A DNA stretch of 64,000 bases from the NCBI GenBank assembly GCA_937625935.1, contig OW569345.1, forward strand, positions 620,001-684,000, given 5' to 3'. A program made the position numbers and the translations under genes. This stretch comes from Tetramitus jugosus (taxonomy: Eukaryota > Heterolobosea > Eutetramitea > Acrasida > Vahlkampfiidae). How positions within the stretch are numbered: position 1 is the first letter of the stretch; each line of letters begins with the position of its first letter. Positions 1 through 9,391 of this stretch are shown here, piece after piece. A model generated the notes under the pieces. The model was not told the origin of the DNA and searched no databases. It saw nothing but the letters and a program-made list of their open reading frames with translations.

Positions 1-2
1 CA

Positions 3-2720
3 CAACAAGAACAGAATCACACTGTCGTCACTGCAACTACTACACCAACAACAACAATAGCAAGTGAGGAAAATGAGAATTTTTGTGACAAAAATGATGA
101 AAAACAAACAACAACAACTGCAATGGCAGTCGTAGTAGTACCACTGGCAGACAATCATTCAGAAACAGAAACAACAATAGAAACAGAAGAAGAAGCAAAT
201 GCTGTTCCATTGCTGTCTTTTTCAGTACCTGCAATAGTGTCATCACCATCTTCATCATCTCCACTACTGTTTTCAGAAGCAGAAAAAATTTTGAAAATTC
301 AAGAAAATGTCATTGCCGAACTCAACTTGGAACAAATTCATGAAGATGATGATGATGATCATAGTGATGTCAGTAATGATAATGATAGTGACAGTGATGA
401 AACCAGTACGAGTAGTCATAGTGATGCCAACAATACAACAGTCATTGAAAGAACAAGTCATGGGAATCAAAGTTTGAACAACAATGATGAGGAGTCAAAT
501 AATAATGATGATGACGCTTCCACTGTATCTTCTCTTTTTGACAGTGACTCTGACAGTGACACCGATTTCGGCGAAAATATCGGAGAAAAAAAGCCAAATG
601 CAGCAACAAATCAGAACAGGAATGAAAACAAGGATAACAAGACAACGACGTCGTTAGATGAGGAGCAATTTGTGCAAGTGGTCAATCACAAGAATCCACT
701 CATTTCATCAGTGATCAAAATTCCAAAACTTCACTTGGGAGACATCATTGAAGAAACGATTCAAATTCTCAATAGCAAAGACACGATTGAAACCACCGTT
801 TACACGGATGGTAGTAGCAGCAATCTGAGCAATTTGAGTAATAGAAGCAATCGAAGCAATGGTAGTCGTCGTAGCTCGATCGTCTTACAGAATAGCAGTA
901 CGAGAGAAATGGCTTCACCATCGCCCTTTTCATTGCCTTCGTTGGAACGAATGTACAACAAGGAAATTTCGGCGTCGTCGACGTCATATCCTCATTACTA
1001 TCATTCGTCGACGGGCACGACAACGACAACTGCGACTGGAGCATTGAATTCCTTTCGCAGTGATCGTCCGTCTCTCACTCGAAAGATATTTACGATACCT
1101 GCATCGGTGATTGAGCCGTCATCTTCGTCATCGTCATTGTCGTTGTCATCGTCTTCATTGTTGAGTCATTCTGCTCATCATGACCACGCTGCTGTGACTC
1201 ATAACGATGATAGAGAAGCAGAAGAAGCAGCAGAAGAGGGATCATTGACACCTAGGCCATTATCATCATCCTTTTCTTCTCAGTTCAACAAGGGTTCATT
1301 CTCAATGTCATCATCGTCTTCATCCATGTCGCGGCACTCATCCTCATCGTCCATTTCATCACTATCATCCTCCATGTTTCTGCTGCACGATGATTTGAAC
1401 TCGTTTGATTTTTCGTTGAGTGACAAAACTCCAATGAACAGTGCAAGAACAGATACGAGTCGATGTAACTCTGCAAGGAACAGTGAATCGTTTGTGCATC
1501 CAACGAATTTGTTGAGTACGAGTGGTGGTGCAACGAGTTCGTTTTTGACCAGTGGTAGTTATCAGACACCATCTCTGTTGTCAAAGAAGAGGAGTCATGA
1601 GCGTATACAGAGCTTCCAGGCTCATCACCAATCAAAATCGTTGCCAAGCAGTAACAATACTTTGGCTACTGTTGGCAGTGCAATTATACAAGAGACAACT
1701 CCTGCCGCTACTAGTAAGGGTAAGGACTTGAGAAATGCGACGTACCAAGGAAACCACGATTCATTCACCGTGTCAGATTTGCGAATACGACCAAAAACAG
1801 TGAGTTATATGAACAATGATCCTTCTCTGCCTTCCATTGATTCACACAGTGCTCGCAAGAGTCTCTATTCTTCATACAAGATGAGCACCAATCATAATAA
1901 GCAGATGAGCGGTAATGTAGCTGTCAATGGTGATCATCAGCCATCACCCTCCATGTTCAGCATGAATTCTCCACAATTGTCATTGTCCAACAATAGTCGT
2001 TTCATGAAAGCTCATTCCATGCCTGAGCAAATGATCCACAGATTCAATCATGGACAAAAGAAAGACGACTCTCCATTGAAAGATCATATAGAGGATATAT
2101 ATCTGAAGAGTTATTCGAGTCCTGACATGATATCACACTTGTACAAGGGAATGGACCACGACACGGCAAATGATGCAGAGACTTTGTTGGCTCTGTCACA
2201 AACGCTGACGAATATGATCAGAAATGACAGTAATAGGCTTCTGCTGGCATCGGATCTACATGGAACCTCGCCTCTCAGAGACAGTCCACTTCCAGATTCA
2301 TACGAAGACACCGACTATAGTGTGACATCAACATCTTCCACATCTTCTACAATCAGCATCTCTAAGAATGTCTTGGACAATGTGGAACTAGCGGCACATT
2401 ATCTGGGATTGGCGTCCGATCAAATAACACAACAGAGGAAGAAGAATAGCGACTTGGTGAATACGTTGGCACAATATAAGCAAGAGAATCAACAATATCA
2501 AAGATTGAAAGAGCTCTATGCACGGTCGTGCGCTGAAAAACAAGAATCCGAAGCTCGACTAACACAGTTGCAAACACAGCTGACCACTGCCATGGAAGAG
2601 CAACAGAAGATTGAGAAATCAAATCGGGAACTAGCAAACGAGCTATCCAAATTGCGTACTGATATGCTCGAGTGCCAAAATCAAATGCAAAGCCAAAAGA
2701 AATGTTGTATTATAATGTAA
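3..2720 (+). CDS. Ser-rich coiled-coil protein with C-terminal CaaX box (5' partial)
   Basis: I do not recognise the family. The frame is open from the window edge (codon at 3) through the first ATG at 123, so the gene probably begins before the window; 905 residues are visible. Most of the protein is low complexity, with acidic Asp/Asn/Ser runs at about nt 340-560 and long Ser runs at nt 1100-1370, and is probably disordered. The last 115 residues (nt 2370-2720) form a charged, Gln/Leu-rich helical region typical of a coiled coil. The protein ends KKCCIIM. CIIM is a CaaX box whose final Met favours farnesylation, and the Cys before it could be palmitoylated, so a membrane-tethered scaffold is likely (inference). 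The stop lies 38 bp from the stop of the convergent acetyltransferase gene, so the 3' ends of the transcripts probably overlap. Confidence 0.8.
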   Translation, partial: QQEQNHTVVTATTTPTTTIASEENENFCDKNDEKQTTTTAMAVVVVPLADNHSETETTIETEEEANAVPLLSFSVPAIVSSPSSSSPLLFSEAEKILKIQENVIAELNLEQIHEDDDDDHSDVSNDNDSDSDETSTSSHSDANNTTVIERTSHGNQSLNNNDEESNNNDDDASTVSSLFDSDSDSDTDFGENIGEKKPNAATNQNRNENKDNKTTTSLDEEQFVQVVNHKNPLISSVIKIPKLHLGDIIEETIQILNSKDTIETTVYTDGSSSNLSNLSNRSNRSNGSRRSSIVLQNSSTREMASPSPFSLPSLERMYNKEISASSTSYPHYYHSSTGTTTTTATGALNSFRSDRPSLTRKIFTIPASVIEPSSSSSSLSLSSSSLLSHSAHHDHAAVTHNDDREAEEAAEEGSLTPRPLSSSFSSQFNKGSFSMSSSSSSMSRHSSSSSISSLSSSMFLLHDDLNSFDFSLSDKTPMNSARTDTSRCNSARNSESFVHPTNLLSTSGGATSSFLTSGSYQTPSLLSKKRSHERIQSFQAHHQSKSLPSSNNTLATVGSAIIQETTPAATSKGKDLRNATYQGNHDSFTVSDLRIRPKTVSYMNNDPSLPSIDSHSARKSLYSSYKMSTNHNKQMSGNVAVNGDHQPSPSMFSMNSPQLSLSNNSRFMKAHSMPEQMIHRFNHGQKKDDSPLKDHIEDIYLKSYSSPDMISHLYKGMDHDTANDAETLLALSQTLTNMIRNDSNRLLLASDLHGTSPLRDSPLPDSYEDTDYSVTSTSSTSSTISISKNVLDNVELAAHYLGLASDQITQQRKKNSDLVNTLAQYKQENQQYQRLKELYARSCAEKQESEARLTQLQTQLTTAMEEQQKIEKSNRELANELSKLRTDMLECQNQMQSQKKCCIIM

Positions 2721-2758
2721 AATAGTGAAATCACTTAACCAGCAACAACACATTGCTT

Positions 2759-3874
2759 TTATAATTTACTTGCCAACATGGGTCTCTCTTCGTTTGCTTC
2801 TTCACTCTTGTCCGAAGCCAGAGCAAAATTCGTTCTTCTGGTCCACGGTATATCGCTCTCATTGCTCAAATACAGTCTACTTCCGCGCAATATCAGATCG
2901 TTCATCATGTGTTGAAAGTAGTCCTCTGGCACGAATTCAAAATCTTCAAACACTGAATATCCAAACTCTAGCATAAACATTTTCACCAAATCTGAATCAA
3001 TATACTTTCTATTCTCCTTGGCTGCATCAATGGGCAGCTCTGGAACATCCAACACGAGCAACAACAAGTCAACACACGGTTCCTGCTCCTCACTCAATGG
3101 AGGTTGAATATAATCGAAATCAACCATTCGATAACCAATCCGTCTCATGATATTGTGTCGCTTGGAAGCGTCCATGACACCGTCATGAACTCCCCATGCA
3201 TTCGTCTCTGCAAAAAACACTGAAAAATCTCGTTCATGTCCATCCTTGTTCCGCCTTCGCTTCTCCTTACACAATCGTGCTTGCTCAAAGTACTCCAATT
3301 TGTTCTTGTCCGATTGAAACGTACCATTCAACAACTGAGTCTCCCACTCTTCCATTTCTCCATTTTGCCACCTCGATTTCTCCAACTGAGAATAATGATT
3401 GGCAATATTGGTCTTAATCTCATGAAACGCACTCAACGTCATGTACTTTCCCACTCCACTCTCCCTGTACAGTTCATTGACCATAAAGTAGGACAATAGA
3501 GCACAATTACTCAGCTTGTAGTACTCAAAAACGGTCGCCGCAATAATCCTTGGAATTCTAGGGTTTGTCTCCTCCTTGTACCTCATATCAAATGCAATGC
3601 AAATGTGCATGTCGGGCAATAATTTTTGAGATGGATTTTGTCGATTGTCAGGGTGCATATTACCGATCCATACTTCAATAGGGTCCAATTCGTCCTCGAT
3701 GGGAAAATACTTTTTCATGCAATTTTCATAGAAATGATGCAACAATTCTTCGTTCCATTCTTCTCTTAGATTAATGATGCGAACAAAGGAGGGAAGTGGT
3801 TCATTGAAGTGAACTGGTTTGAGTAGTGCGCCGCCGCTAGAGGACAACGTCTTCGAAGAGGATGTCATGCTCAT
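2759..3874 (-). CDS. GNAT-like N-acetyltransferase
   Basis: This is a 371-residue protein with a probable GCN5-related acetyltransferase core. The motif-A signature R-x-x-G-x-G is visible as RESGVGKYM at about residues 137-145. It follows strands rich in hydrophobic residues (RIIAATVFEYY, LSYFMVNELY), as expected for the acetyl-CoA-binding strand-loop-helix. The C-terminal third has a hydrophobic strand (DLLLLVLDVPELP) and an acidic helical end. The substrate cannot be told. I start at the ATG at 3874; an in-frame GTG four codons upstream is ignored. A second ATG follows two codons later. It is convergent with the CaaX gene and shares its promoter side with no close neighbour. A distant acyltransferase with another substrate is possible. 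Confidence 0.65.
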   Translation of the reverse strand: MSMTSSSKTLSSSGGALLKPVHFNEPLPSFVRIINLREEWNEELLHHFYENCMKKYFPIEDELDPIEVWIGNMHPDNRQNPSQKLLPDMHICIAFDMRYKEETNPRIPRIIAATVFEYYKLSNCALLSYFMVNELYRESGVGKYMTLSAFHEIKTNIANHYSQLEKSRWQNGEMEEWETQLLNGTFQSDKNKLEYFEQARLCKEKRRRNKDGHERDFSVFFAETNAWGVHDGVMDASKRHNIMRRIGYRMVDFDYIQPPLSEEQEPCVDLLLLVLDVPELPIDAAKENRKYIDSDLVKMFMLEFGYSVFEDFEFVPEDYFQHMMNDLILRGSRLYLSNESDIPWTRRTNFALASDKSEEANEERPMLASKL

Positions 3875-3985
3875 GTGATCGATCACAGGTATGGTGGTAT
3901 GGTTGTGTTTTTTGTTGTGTGAAATTTTTTTTTGTTGGAAAGTCAGATTCGGGATAATTCACCTAAGTGGGCTTGCACTGACATG

Positions 3986-6232
3986 TTAGTGCTCGTGGTC
4001 AGAGAGGAGCCTGGCAGAGTCTCTGGTGGTCATCTCTCGGAACATTTTCTCCAATTCGAGTTTTCGTTCTTGGGAGAGCTCTCCTTCGGTGTCTTGGGTG
4101 GTGGGAGGAGACTGTGAGGAGTCTTGCGTTGTTGACGTTGGTCCCCTGAATGCTCGCTTCATTTCTTCTGCATTCTTCTTGTGGAATTCAAAACGTTTCT
4201 CATAGTAGTTCACCTTTTGTTCCTCTCGTTCAAAGAACTTTTTCATCATGGCCTCTTCGTCTTGAACTATCTTTGTTAAGTTTCGAGGTACTTCGAGAAT
4301 GTGTAACACACCTTGACTCGTTCCGACTGCAACATACTGACTATACTTGGTGTTCAACTTTAGAAACTCTATGCAGGTTAATTCAACATTTTGATACACT
4401 GAATGCTCGAGGCTAGGACTGTGGCTCTTGTCCAAAAAGTCCCAAGCTTCAAGAACACCATCTTGTCTTCCTGCAAATAATACACCTGGCCTTGTGGAAC
4501 TCCAAGTACCACTCGTGAGATAACAATCTCTAAAAGGAGAGGTCCATATTGGGCTCTTACAACCAGACTTCCATATGTGAATCTCATAAGTACTGATAGT
4601 CAGGATAATGTCTGGGAACTGTGGATGGGTTTCCACTGTGTGAACCATACTGAAGTGCTTTCTGAATACATTCTTGACGATGTTTGTGTTGTTGAATGTT
4701 TTGTATGATCCATGTTCATCATCCAACATTGCACTCTTCTTCTCAACAGGGCTGATGTCTGCATATACGAACTCTCCATCTTGGGTGCCAAGATACAGAC
4801 CTGTATCTGGTAAATACTGCATCGAACAACACGTTAGGGGTGCAGAGTTATCCAATGCCCAAACATTCCAAGCGTTTACAGGTATCCATTTGCCTCGTAG
4901 CCTCTCAGATTTCATTTTGATAGCCTTCTTACTTGGCAGAACAAATTCTTCGTTCTTGTCCCAAACGAGTAACTTACCATCGGAGGAGATAGTGAAGAAT
5001 TGATCTGTTGTCGGATGAGATATCAGATCTCCCGAATCGTTGAATACTTTGTTGTGAATCCAATGAATGGAATATACTGGACCATCATGCGATGCCTCTA
5101 TGAGCGATAACTGTCGATAAGGAAGTGTTTTGATTTGGGGTGGAACCTTTTCTTTGCCAGTCATATCTATCACTCTCTGCTCAGTTTTGTTTGCATCATC
5201 TAGATTCCATAAGATAATTTGTCCATTCACTAAACCACCGATTAAAAGCTTAGGATCCGTAGGATTAAATTCAATACACTGTACATCGCATGGCGCTTCC
5301 AGGACGACCTGCGGCCATATTGGGTCATTGAAATTCCAAACAATCACATAAGATGATTGGTGAAGTGTAAACAATTCTGGGTTCGATTTAGAGTCACCTC
5401 CATATCTTTTATCCACTGATCGTCCATCTACGCTCCCGAGTGCGACAATCCCTTTGGCTCTCGGTTGCCAATGAATTGAAGTAATTTTCTTCTTCTTCGT
5501 AAACTCTGAGTTTGATAACCCAGCATGTTCTCTGAGCTGAGAGTTCGTCTTTTTATCAACAAATGCATCATCTAGAAACAACTTAGAAAAGTCATCTTGG
5601 AATATTTGTATGTTGATATTCTGCTCCAGGGCTTCAGTCATTCTATGCAGAGATAATTGTTGGGTTACAAAATAATCAATGTCTAAAATTCATCACGAGT
5701 ACGGAAAAACTTACGGTTGTTCAACTTGTTTCAAAAAGTGAATCATATCCTCTTGCCCACCAAGTAAACAATGTTCAATTTGGTCTTCGCTCACGGATGA
5801 AGTCACCGAAACTTGTGTGGCACTGTTAATCGTTCTAAACCAAGGAGTTTGCATTCCATGATCCACTGTCTCAACTGTCCACTGAACTCCGAAGTCCCTC
5901 TCTTTCCGCATCTCTACGAACCTTGGATCCTTGAAGCTCGGTAAGAATCGAAAGGTGTCCATTGTATCGACCTTACGGCTCTGTAAGGGCTTCCCAAAGA
6001 ACTTTCTCTTCTTATAGAACTTAACATTGATCAGATAATCTCTGCTGTTTTTGATGCGCTCTGCTAATATTTCCTTCTCACTCCCGTAGCTCTTCCACTC
6101 CACGATTGGGGCGGGACTTAAACCTCCATCAACATCTGGAGAAGTTTCCTGCTTTGATTGTTCTATATCCTGCACATTATTTTCTTCCACCCTGGAATCA
6201 GGTCTTTTTGGGGTTGCATTCCTGTTGTTCAT
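3986..6232 (-). CDS. DNAI3: Axonemal dynein intermediate chain, DNAI3/WDR63 type (two exons)
   Basis: Exon 1 is 5715-6232 and exon 2 is 3986-5642. The 72-bp intron between them (5643-5714) has perfect GTAAGT and TGCATAG ends and joins the frames at a split Pro codon, giving 724 residues. The N-terminal part carries the GSEKEI segment typical of WDR63. The central part is a WD-repeat propeller, with strong family signatures such as VIVWNFNDPIWPQ, FNPTDPKLLIGG and GQIILWN. The C-terminus has a charged helix (FEREEQKVNYYEKRFEFHKKN). The family acts as an intermediate chain of inner-arm dynein f/I1 (Chlamydomonas IC140) in cilia. Animal WDR63 is longer (about 890 residues). Start: first ATG at 6232; an in-frame TTG at 6256 is ignored. 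It is divergent from the TMEM19-like gene with 136 bp between starts. Confidence 0.93.
5643..5714 (-). other. Intron of the DNAI3/WDR63 gene
   Basis: On the minus strand it runs GTAAGT ... TGCATAG. Removing it fuses two open frames without loss of reading frame and restores a continuous family alignment. At 72 bp it is typical of the short introns in this window. Confidence 0.9.
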
Positions 6233-6368
6233 GCTATGTCGTGCTGTTCTTCTCAACCCTCCACAACAGTAGATATCAAGAGCGGCAAAATTTCATTTTC
6301 CCGTTGCCGGCCGAAGAAAAGAGAAAAAATTGCATGTTCAGACCCCGAACACAACAAATCAAAAGCAC

Positions 6369-7358
6369 ATGACTTGCGCCATGGACGCCAATACGATCAT
6401 TTCGAATCACCTTTTCCCCCTTTTGCTTGCATTTTATCTTGGCTTCAGTGGATATCGTAAGAAATCTCTGGACTTGAGTGGTGCTCTGAGTGCAATGCTC
6501 GTTGGTTACTTTACACTGAGTTGTGGCCTGTTTGAAACTATTGTTCTCCTCTTCTTTTTCTATAGCTCGAGCAAACTGACAAAGTACAAGTCAGATATCA
6601 AGAAACTGAGAGAAGATGGATTCGTAGAGGGCGAAGGTCATCGTAACTGGGAACAAGTGCTTGCGAATGGAGGTTTTCCTACATTGTTGTGTCTGTTGAG
6701 TAAGATTTGGCTCAGTGCAACTCAAGTTGGATCAACTGGGGTGAATACATTGTTGTTTGATTGCATGATTCAATCTGTGAACAGTAATGTTCAAGTGTGG
6801 AGGGTATTCTTGTTGTGGGCATATGTGGGAACGTATTGTGCAAACTGTGCGGACACATGGTCGAGTGAAGTGGGAATATTGAGCACGGAGGAACCAAGGT
6901 TCATCTTGGCACCGTGGAGAAGAGTTCCATACGGAACGAACGGAGGAGTGAGTGGCAAGGGATTTAATGCAGCAATGATGTGTGGTCTCGTCTATGGTAC
7001 AATCACTGCATCCTATGTATTTGTTGAATTGATGTTGAAGCTGGTAGTGAAGGGTGATAGCTCCGTTCTGGATGTGTTGCATCATTATAGAATACCTGTT
7101 CTCTCAATTTTCTTCCTTACTGTGTTTGCCTCGATGTTTGGCACATTGTTTGATTCAGTGTTGGGTGCCTTGCTGGAGTACTCTGGATTTTCCAAGCGTA
7201 AGGACAAGATTGTAAAGGAATATGACGAGAGTGAAGACTTTAATGGAAACCTTGTGCACATATCTGGACTTAATGTGCTCAGTGGATGTGAAATTAATTA
7301 TCTGTCTGGGGTAGTAACCGGTCTATGTACCGGCTTGCTTGCCGTGTACATTTTATAA
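6369..7358 (+). CDS. TMEM19: TMEM19/DUF92-family membrane protein
   Basis: This 329-residue multi-pass membrane protein belongs to the DUF92 family (animal TMEM19, plant VTE6 phytyl-phosphate kinase, archaeal relatives). Conserved family signatures are NCADTWSSEVG and YGTNGGVSGKG in the centre. Hydrophobic segments lie near the N-terminus (LFPLLLAFYLGFSG, then AMLVGYFTLSCGLFETIVLLFFF) and C-terminus (IPVLSIFFLTVFASMFG, then a final Leu/Val-rich helix). In plants this family phosphorylates phytyl phosphate; the role of the amoebozoan- and animal-type proteins is not settled, so no reaction is claimed. The first ATG is 6369. A second at 6381 (CGCCATGG) has a better context and would remove four residues; an upstream in-frame TTG is ignored. 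It shares a 136-bp divergent promoter with DNAI3 and is convergent with the F-box/membrane gene. Confidence 0.88.
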   Translation: MTCAMDANTIISNHLFPLLLAFYLGFSGYRKKSLDLSGALSAMLVGYFTLSCGLFETIVLLFFFYSSSKLTKYKSDIKKLREDGFVEGEGHRNWEQVLANGGFPTLLCLLSKIWLSATQVGSTGVNTLLFDCMIQSVNSNVQVWRVFLLWAYVGTYCANCADTWSSEVGILSTEEPRFILAPWRRVPYGTNGGVSGKGFNAAMMCGLVYGTITASYVFVELMLKLVVKGDSSVLDVLHHYRIPVLSIFFLTVFASMFGTLFDSVLGALLEYSGFSKRKDKIVKEYDESEDFNGNLVHISGLNVLSGCEINYLSGVVTGLCTGLLAVYIL

Positions 7359-7420
7359 CTATATTTATCGTTAGTAATTCTATATACATCTGATGGTAGA
7401 AGATTCATAGGCAGTGACAC

Positions 7421-8890
7421 CTAGAAGACGATCAACTCCGTCCTTTCTAATTCATCTCGTCCGAGTAATGTTGCTCCACAACAAAACCATCGCCTCAACA
7501 TTTCAAGGGAAACAAGTCTGCAGGAGTGTGTCCACAATCGAATTTCCCATATTGTATGAAGCACACTGAGGCATAGAATAACATATCCTTTTGTATAAAC
7601 TGTGTCCAGTAATATGTGGATTAGAACTGCACAGAGCCACAGTGTCGCAACCATGAGCCACTCTACTATGATCCATACAGTTACTGACTTGGGGAACTCG
7701 TATTTGACATAGATCGACAATAATAGAACAGTAAATAGGATTCCACACATCATGAAGATTGCATCGACAGGGCTGAGCCATAAGGACCAAGCGATGGGAA
7801 CTAGTTTGTCTAGCTTTATGCAAACCAATACCAACATTGCTTCAACTGTCAAGAAATCAACTGTGTAATATACCTTGAATATTTCCTCTAGGTTAAAGCC
7901 CTCGAAATCATTCAACAAACGAAGAAGATCCAAAAGATGAATGATCCATTCAACTCCAATCATTACGAATAATGGGATACAACTTCTCAAGAAGCTGTCC
8001 TTAAATGGTTCAACTTGCAATGCCTTGAGGTGAAAAAGCACTGCTCCTAGTAGAGAAAGAGATGCTGAAAGTGGTTTGAGAATGAGATTGATGATACCTA
8101 GTATTATCAATGATCCTTTGTTGTGGACTCCGGCTTTCGCCAAACAAACATGATGTACCTGTCTGCTGATTCTGATCCCATAAACGAGTGCAATATAGAG
8201 ATACACTATTGTAAATATAATATTCCAATTCGTGTGGTACGTGTCAGTTACGTTGAAAGCTATGAGAAGCACCGCGACGATAAACAACATGTTAATGACA
8301 AATCGACTGCAAAGTTCCAATAAGAGCGTCCTCTCAAAGCAGACGAGACTTCTTTGTAGATTAATCTGGGCCATCTCTAGAGAAGGCCATCTACTTCGAA
8401 GTGTGGCTAGATGGCTTACAATTGTCGAAAAGTTGGCTCTAACTGAATTTGGTTCTGTAATCCAGTGTTGGATGCTCTCGTGGACTAGAGGTGACTTATC
8501 CTTGATAATGGCTTGCTTTAAGTCGTCCATGGATCGTGAATTGAGATTCAAACCATGTTTCTGAGAGAGACTTCTCCTTACTGTTGTCAAGTTATTAGAT
8601 AAGTTTTTTACAGCAATATGGTTGCTGTCAAATAAGATTCCATTGTGGAAAAGAAAGCTCTTGGGCAATGTGGAGTTCTTGAATGTGAGCCACTGACTCT
8701 CCCAATATTCATCGTCCAATTCGATGATCTCATTTGTTTGCCTACTTATTAGTCTCCAAGTTAATCTATCGTTGAAGCTCAGGAAGCTTGCAACGTTTGA
8801 GAGTGTATCAGAAGGAAGGTCTAGTAAGTTGTTGCTATTGTTCATTGGTGTTGTTTTCTGAATGTTTTCTAAAGCATTCACAGAATTCAT
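7421..8890 (-). CDS. F-box protein with multi-pass membrane domain
   Basis: This 489-residue protein has an F-box near its N-terminus: LLDLPSDTLSNVASFLSF, followed by Trp and Tyr-Trp positions usual for the fold, about residues 20-70. From about residue 195 there are many hydrophobic segments, about eight to ten, that read as membrane helices (for example FVINMLFIVAVLLIAF and VWIIVEWLMVATLWLCAVLI). The stretch around KLDKLVPIAWSLWLSPVDAIF recalls the TMEM185-like family. An F-box would recruit SKP1-cullin to a membrane target (inference). Start: first ATG at 8890; the frame stays open upstream to a TTG at 9025, which I do not use. The stop is 62 bp from the convergent TMEM19-like stop. Confidence 0.8.
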   Translation of the reverse strand: MNSVNALENIQKTTPMNNSNNLLDLPSDTLSNVASFLSFNDRLTWRLISRQTNEIIELDDEYWESQWLTFKNSTLPKSFLFHNGILFDSNHIAVKNLSNNLTTVRRSLSQKHGLNLNSRSMDDLKQAIIKDKSPLVHESIQHWITEPNSVRANFSTIVSHLATLRSRWPSLEMAQINLQRSLVCFERTLLLELCSRFVINMLFIVAVLLIAFNVTDTYHTNWNIIFTIVYLYIALVYGIRISRQVHHVCLAKAGVHNKGSLIILGIINLILKPLSASLSLLGAVLFHLKALQVEPFKDSFLRSCIPLFVMIGVEWIIHLLDLLRLLNDFEGFNLEEIFKVYYTVDFLTVEAMLVLVCIKLDKLVPIAWSLWLSPVDAIFMMCGILFTVLLLSIYVKYEFPKSVTVWIIVEWLMVATLWLCAVLIHILLDTVYTKGYVILCLSVLHTIWEIRLWTHSCRLVSLEMLRRWFCCGATLLGRDELERTELIVF

Positions 8891-9391
8891 TGCCGAGCTT
8901 TTAATTTCATCAGTTAAGCGGTTGGGGAGGTTAGAGTAGGTCAGAAAGGGTGTGTAACTACTAATGAGAACGCTCAAACATATGATATTAGAACTGAGAT
9001 TCAGCCAGAAGTATCTAGCGAGCAAGAGACCAATTCAGAGGATTATAACCTTCTGCTTGCCGTAGAGAAAGTGAACCGTCACTGGTTTGGAAGATTTACG
9101 GAGGAGTCATCAGATCTCGTGATTGAGCTCCATCAGATAGAATCTTCTCCGAACGGCGAAGGAGAAACCTCGACCTTTTTTGAAGGATGACGCAAAGTGT
9201 CCCAAAATCTCACTTTCCCAAAGAACTTGGTCGAGAACAGCCGAAAGATTAGCAACCTGTCATTCTTTTTTTGACCCATCAACACTGAACAACACAACCT
9301 CCACCATAAACAAACAAGAGTTAGCTGCTCACCACACTCCAACAACAGACAGAAACAAAAAATCGAAAAAAAGTAGCACATTTCAATTGGA
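8891..9391. other. Divergent intergenic region between two F-box genes
   Basis: This region separates the F-box/membrane gene (minus strand) from the large F-box-like gene (plus strand) and should hold both promoters. From 8918 to about 9189 the plus strand has an open frame of about 90 codons with no ATG (see findings). The last 100 bp before 9392 are A/C-rich, like other 5' leaders here. I see no tRNA or repeat. Confidence 0.5.

Noticed and set aside
1285-1647. Open frame antisense to the Ser-rich gene
   Set aside because: Shadow of TCA/TCG serine codons; low-complexity and not protein-like.
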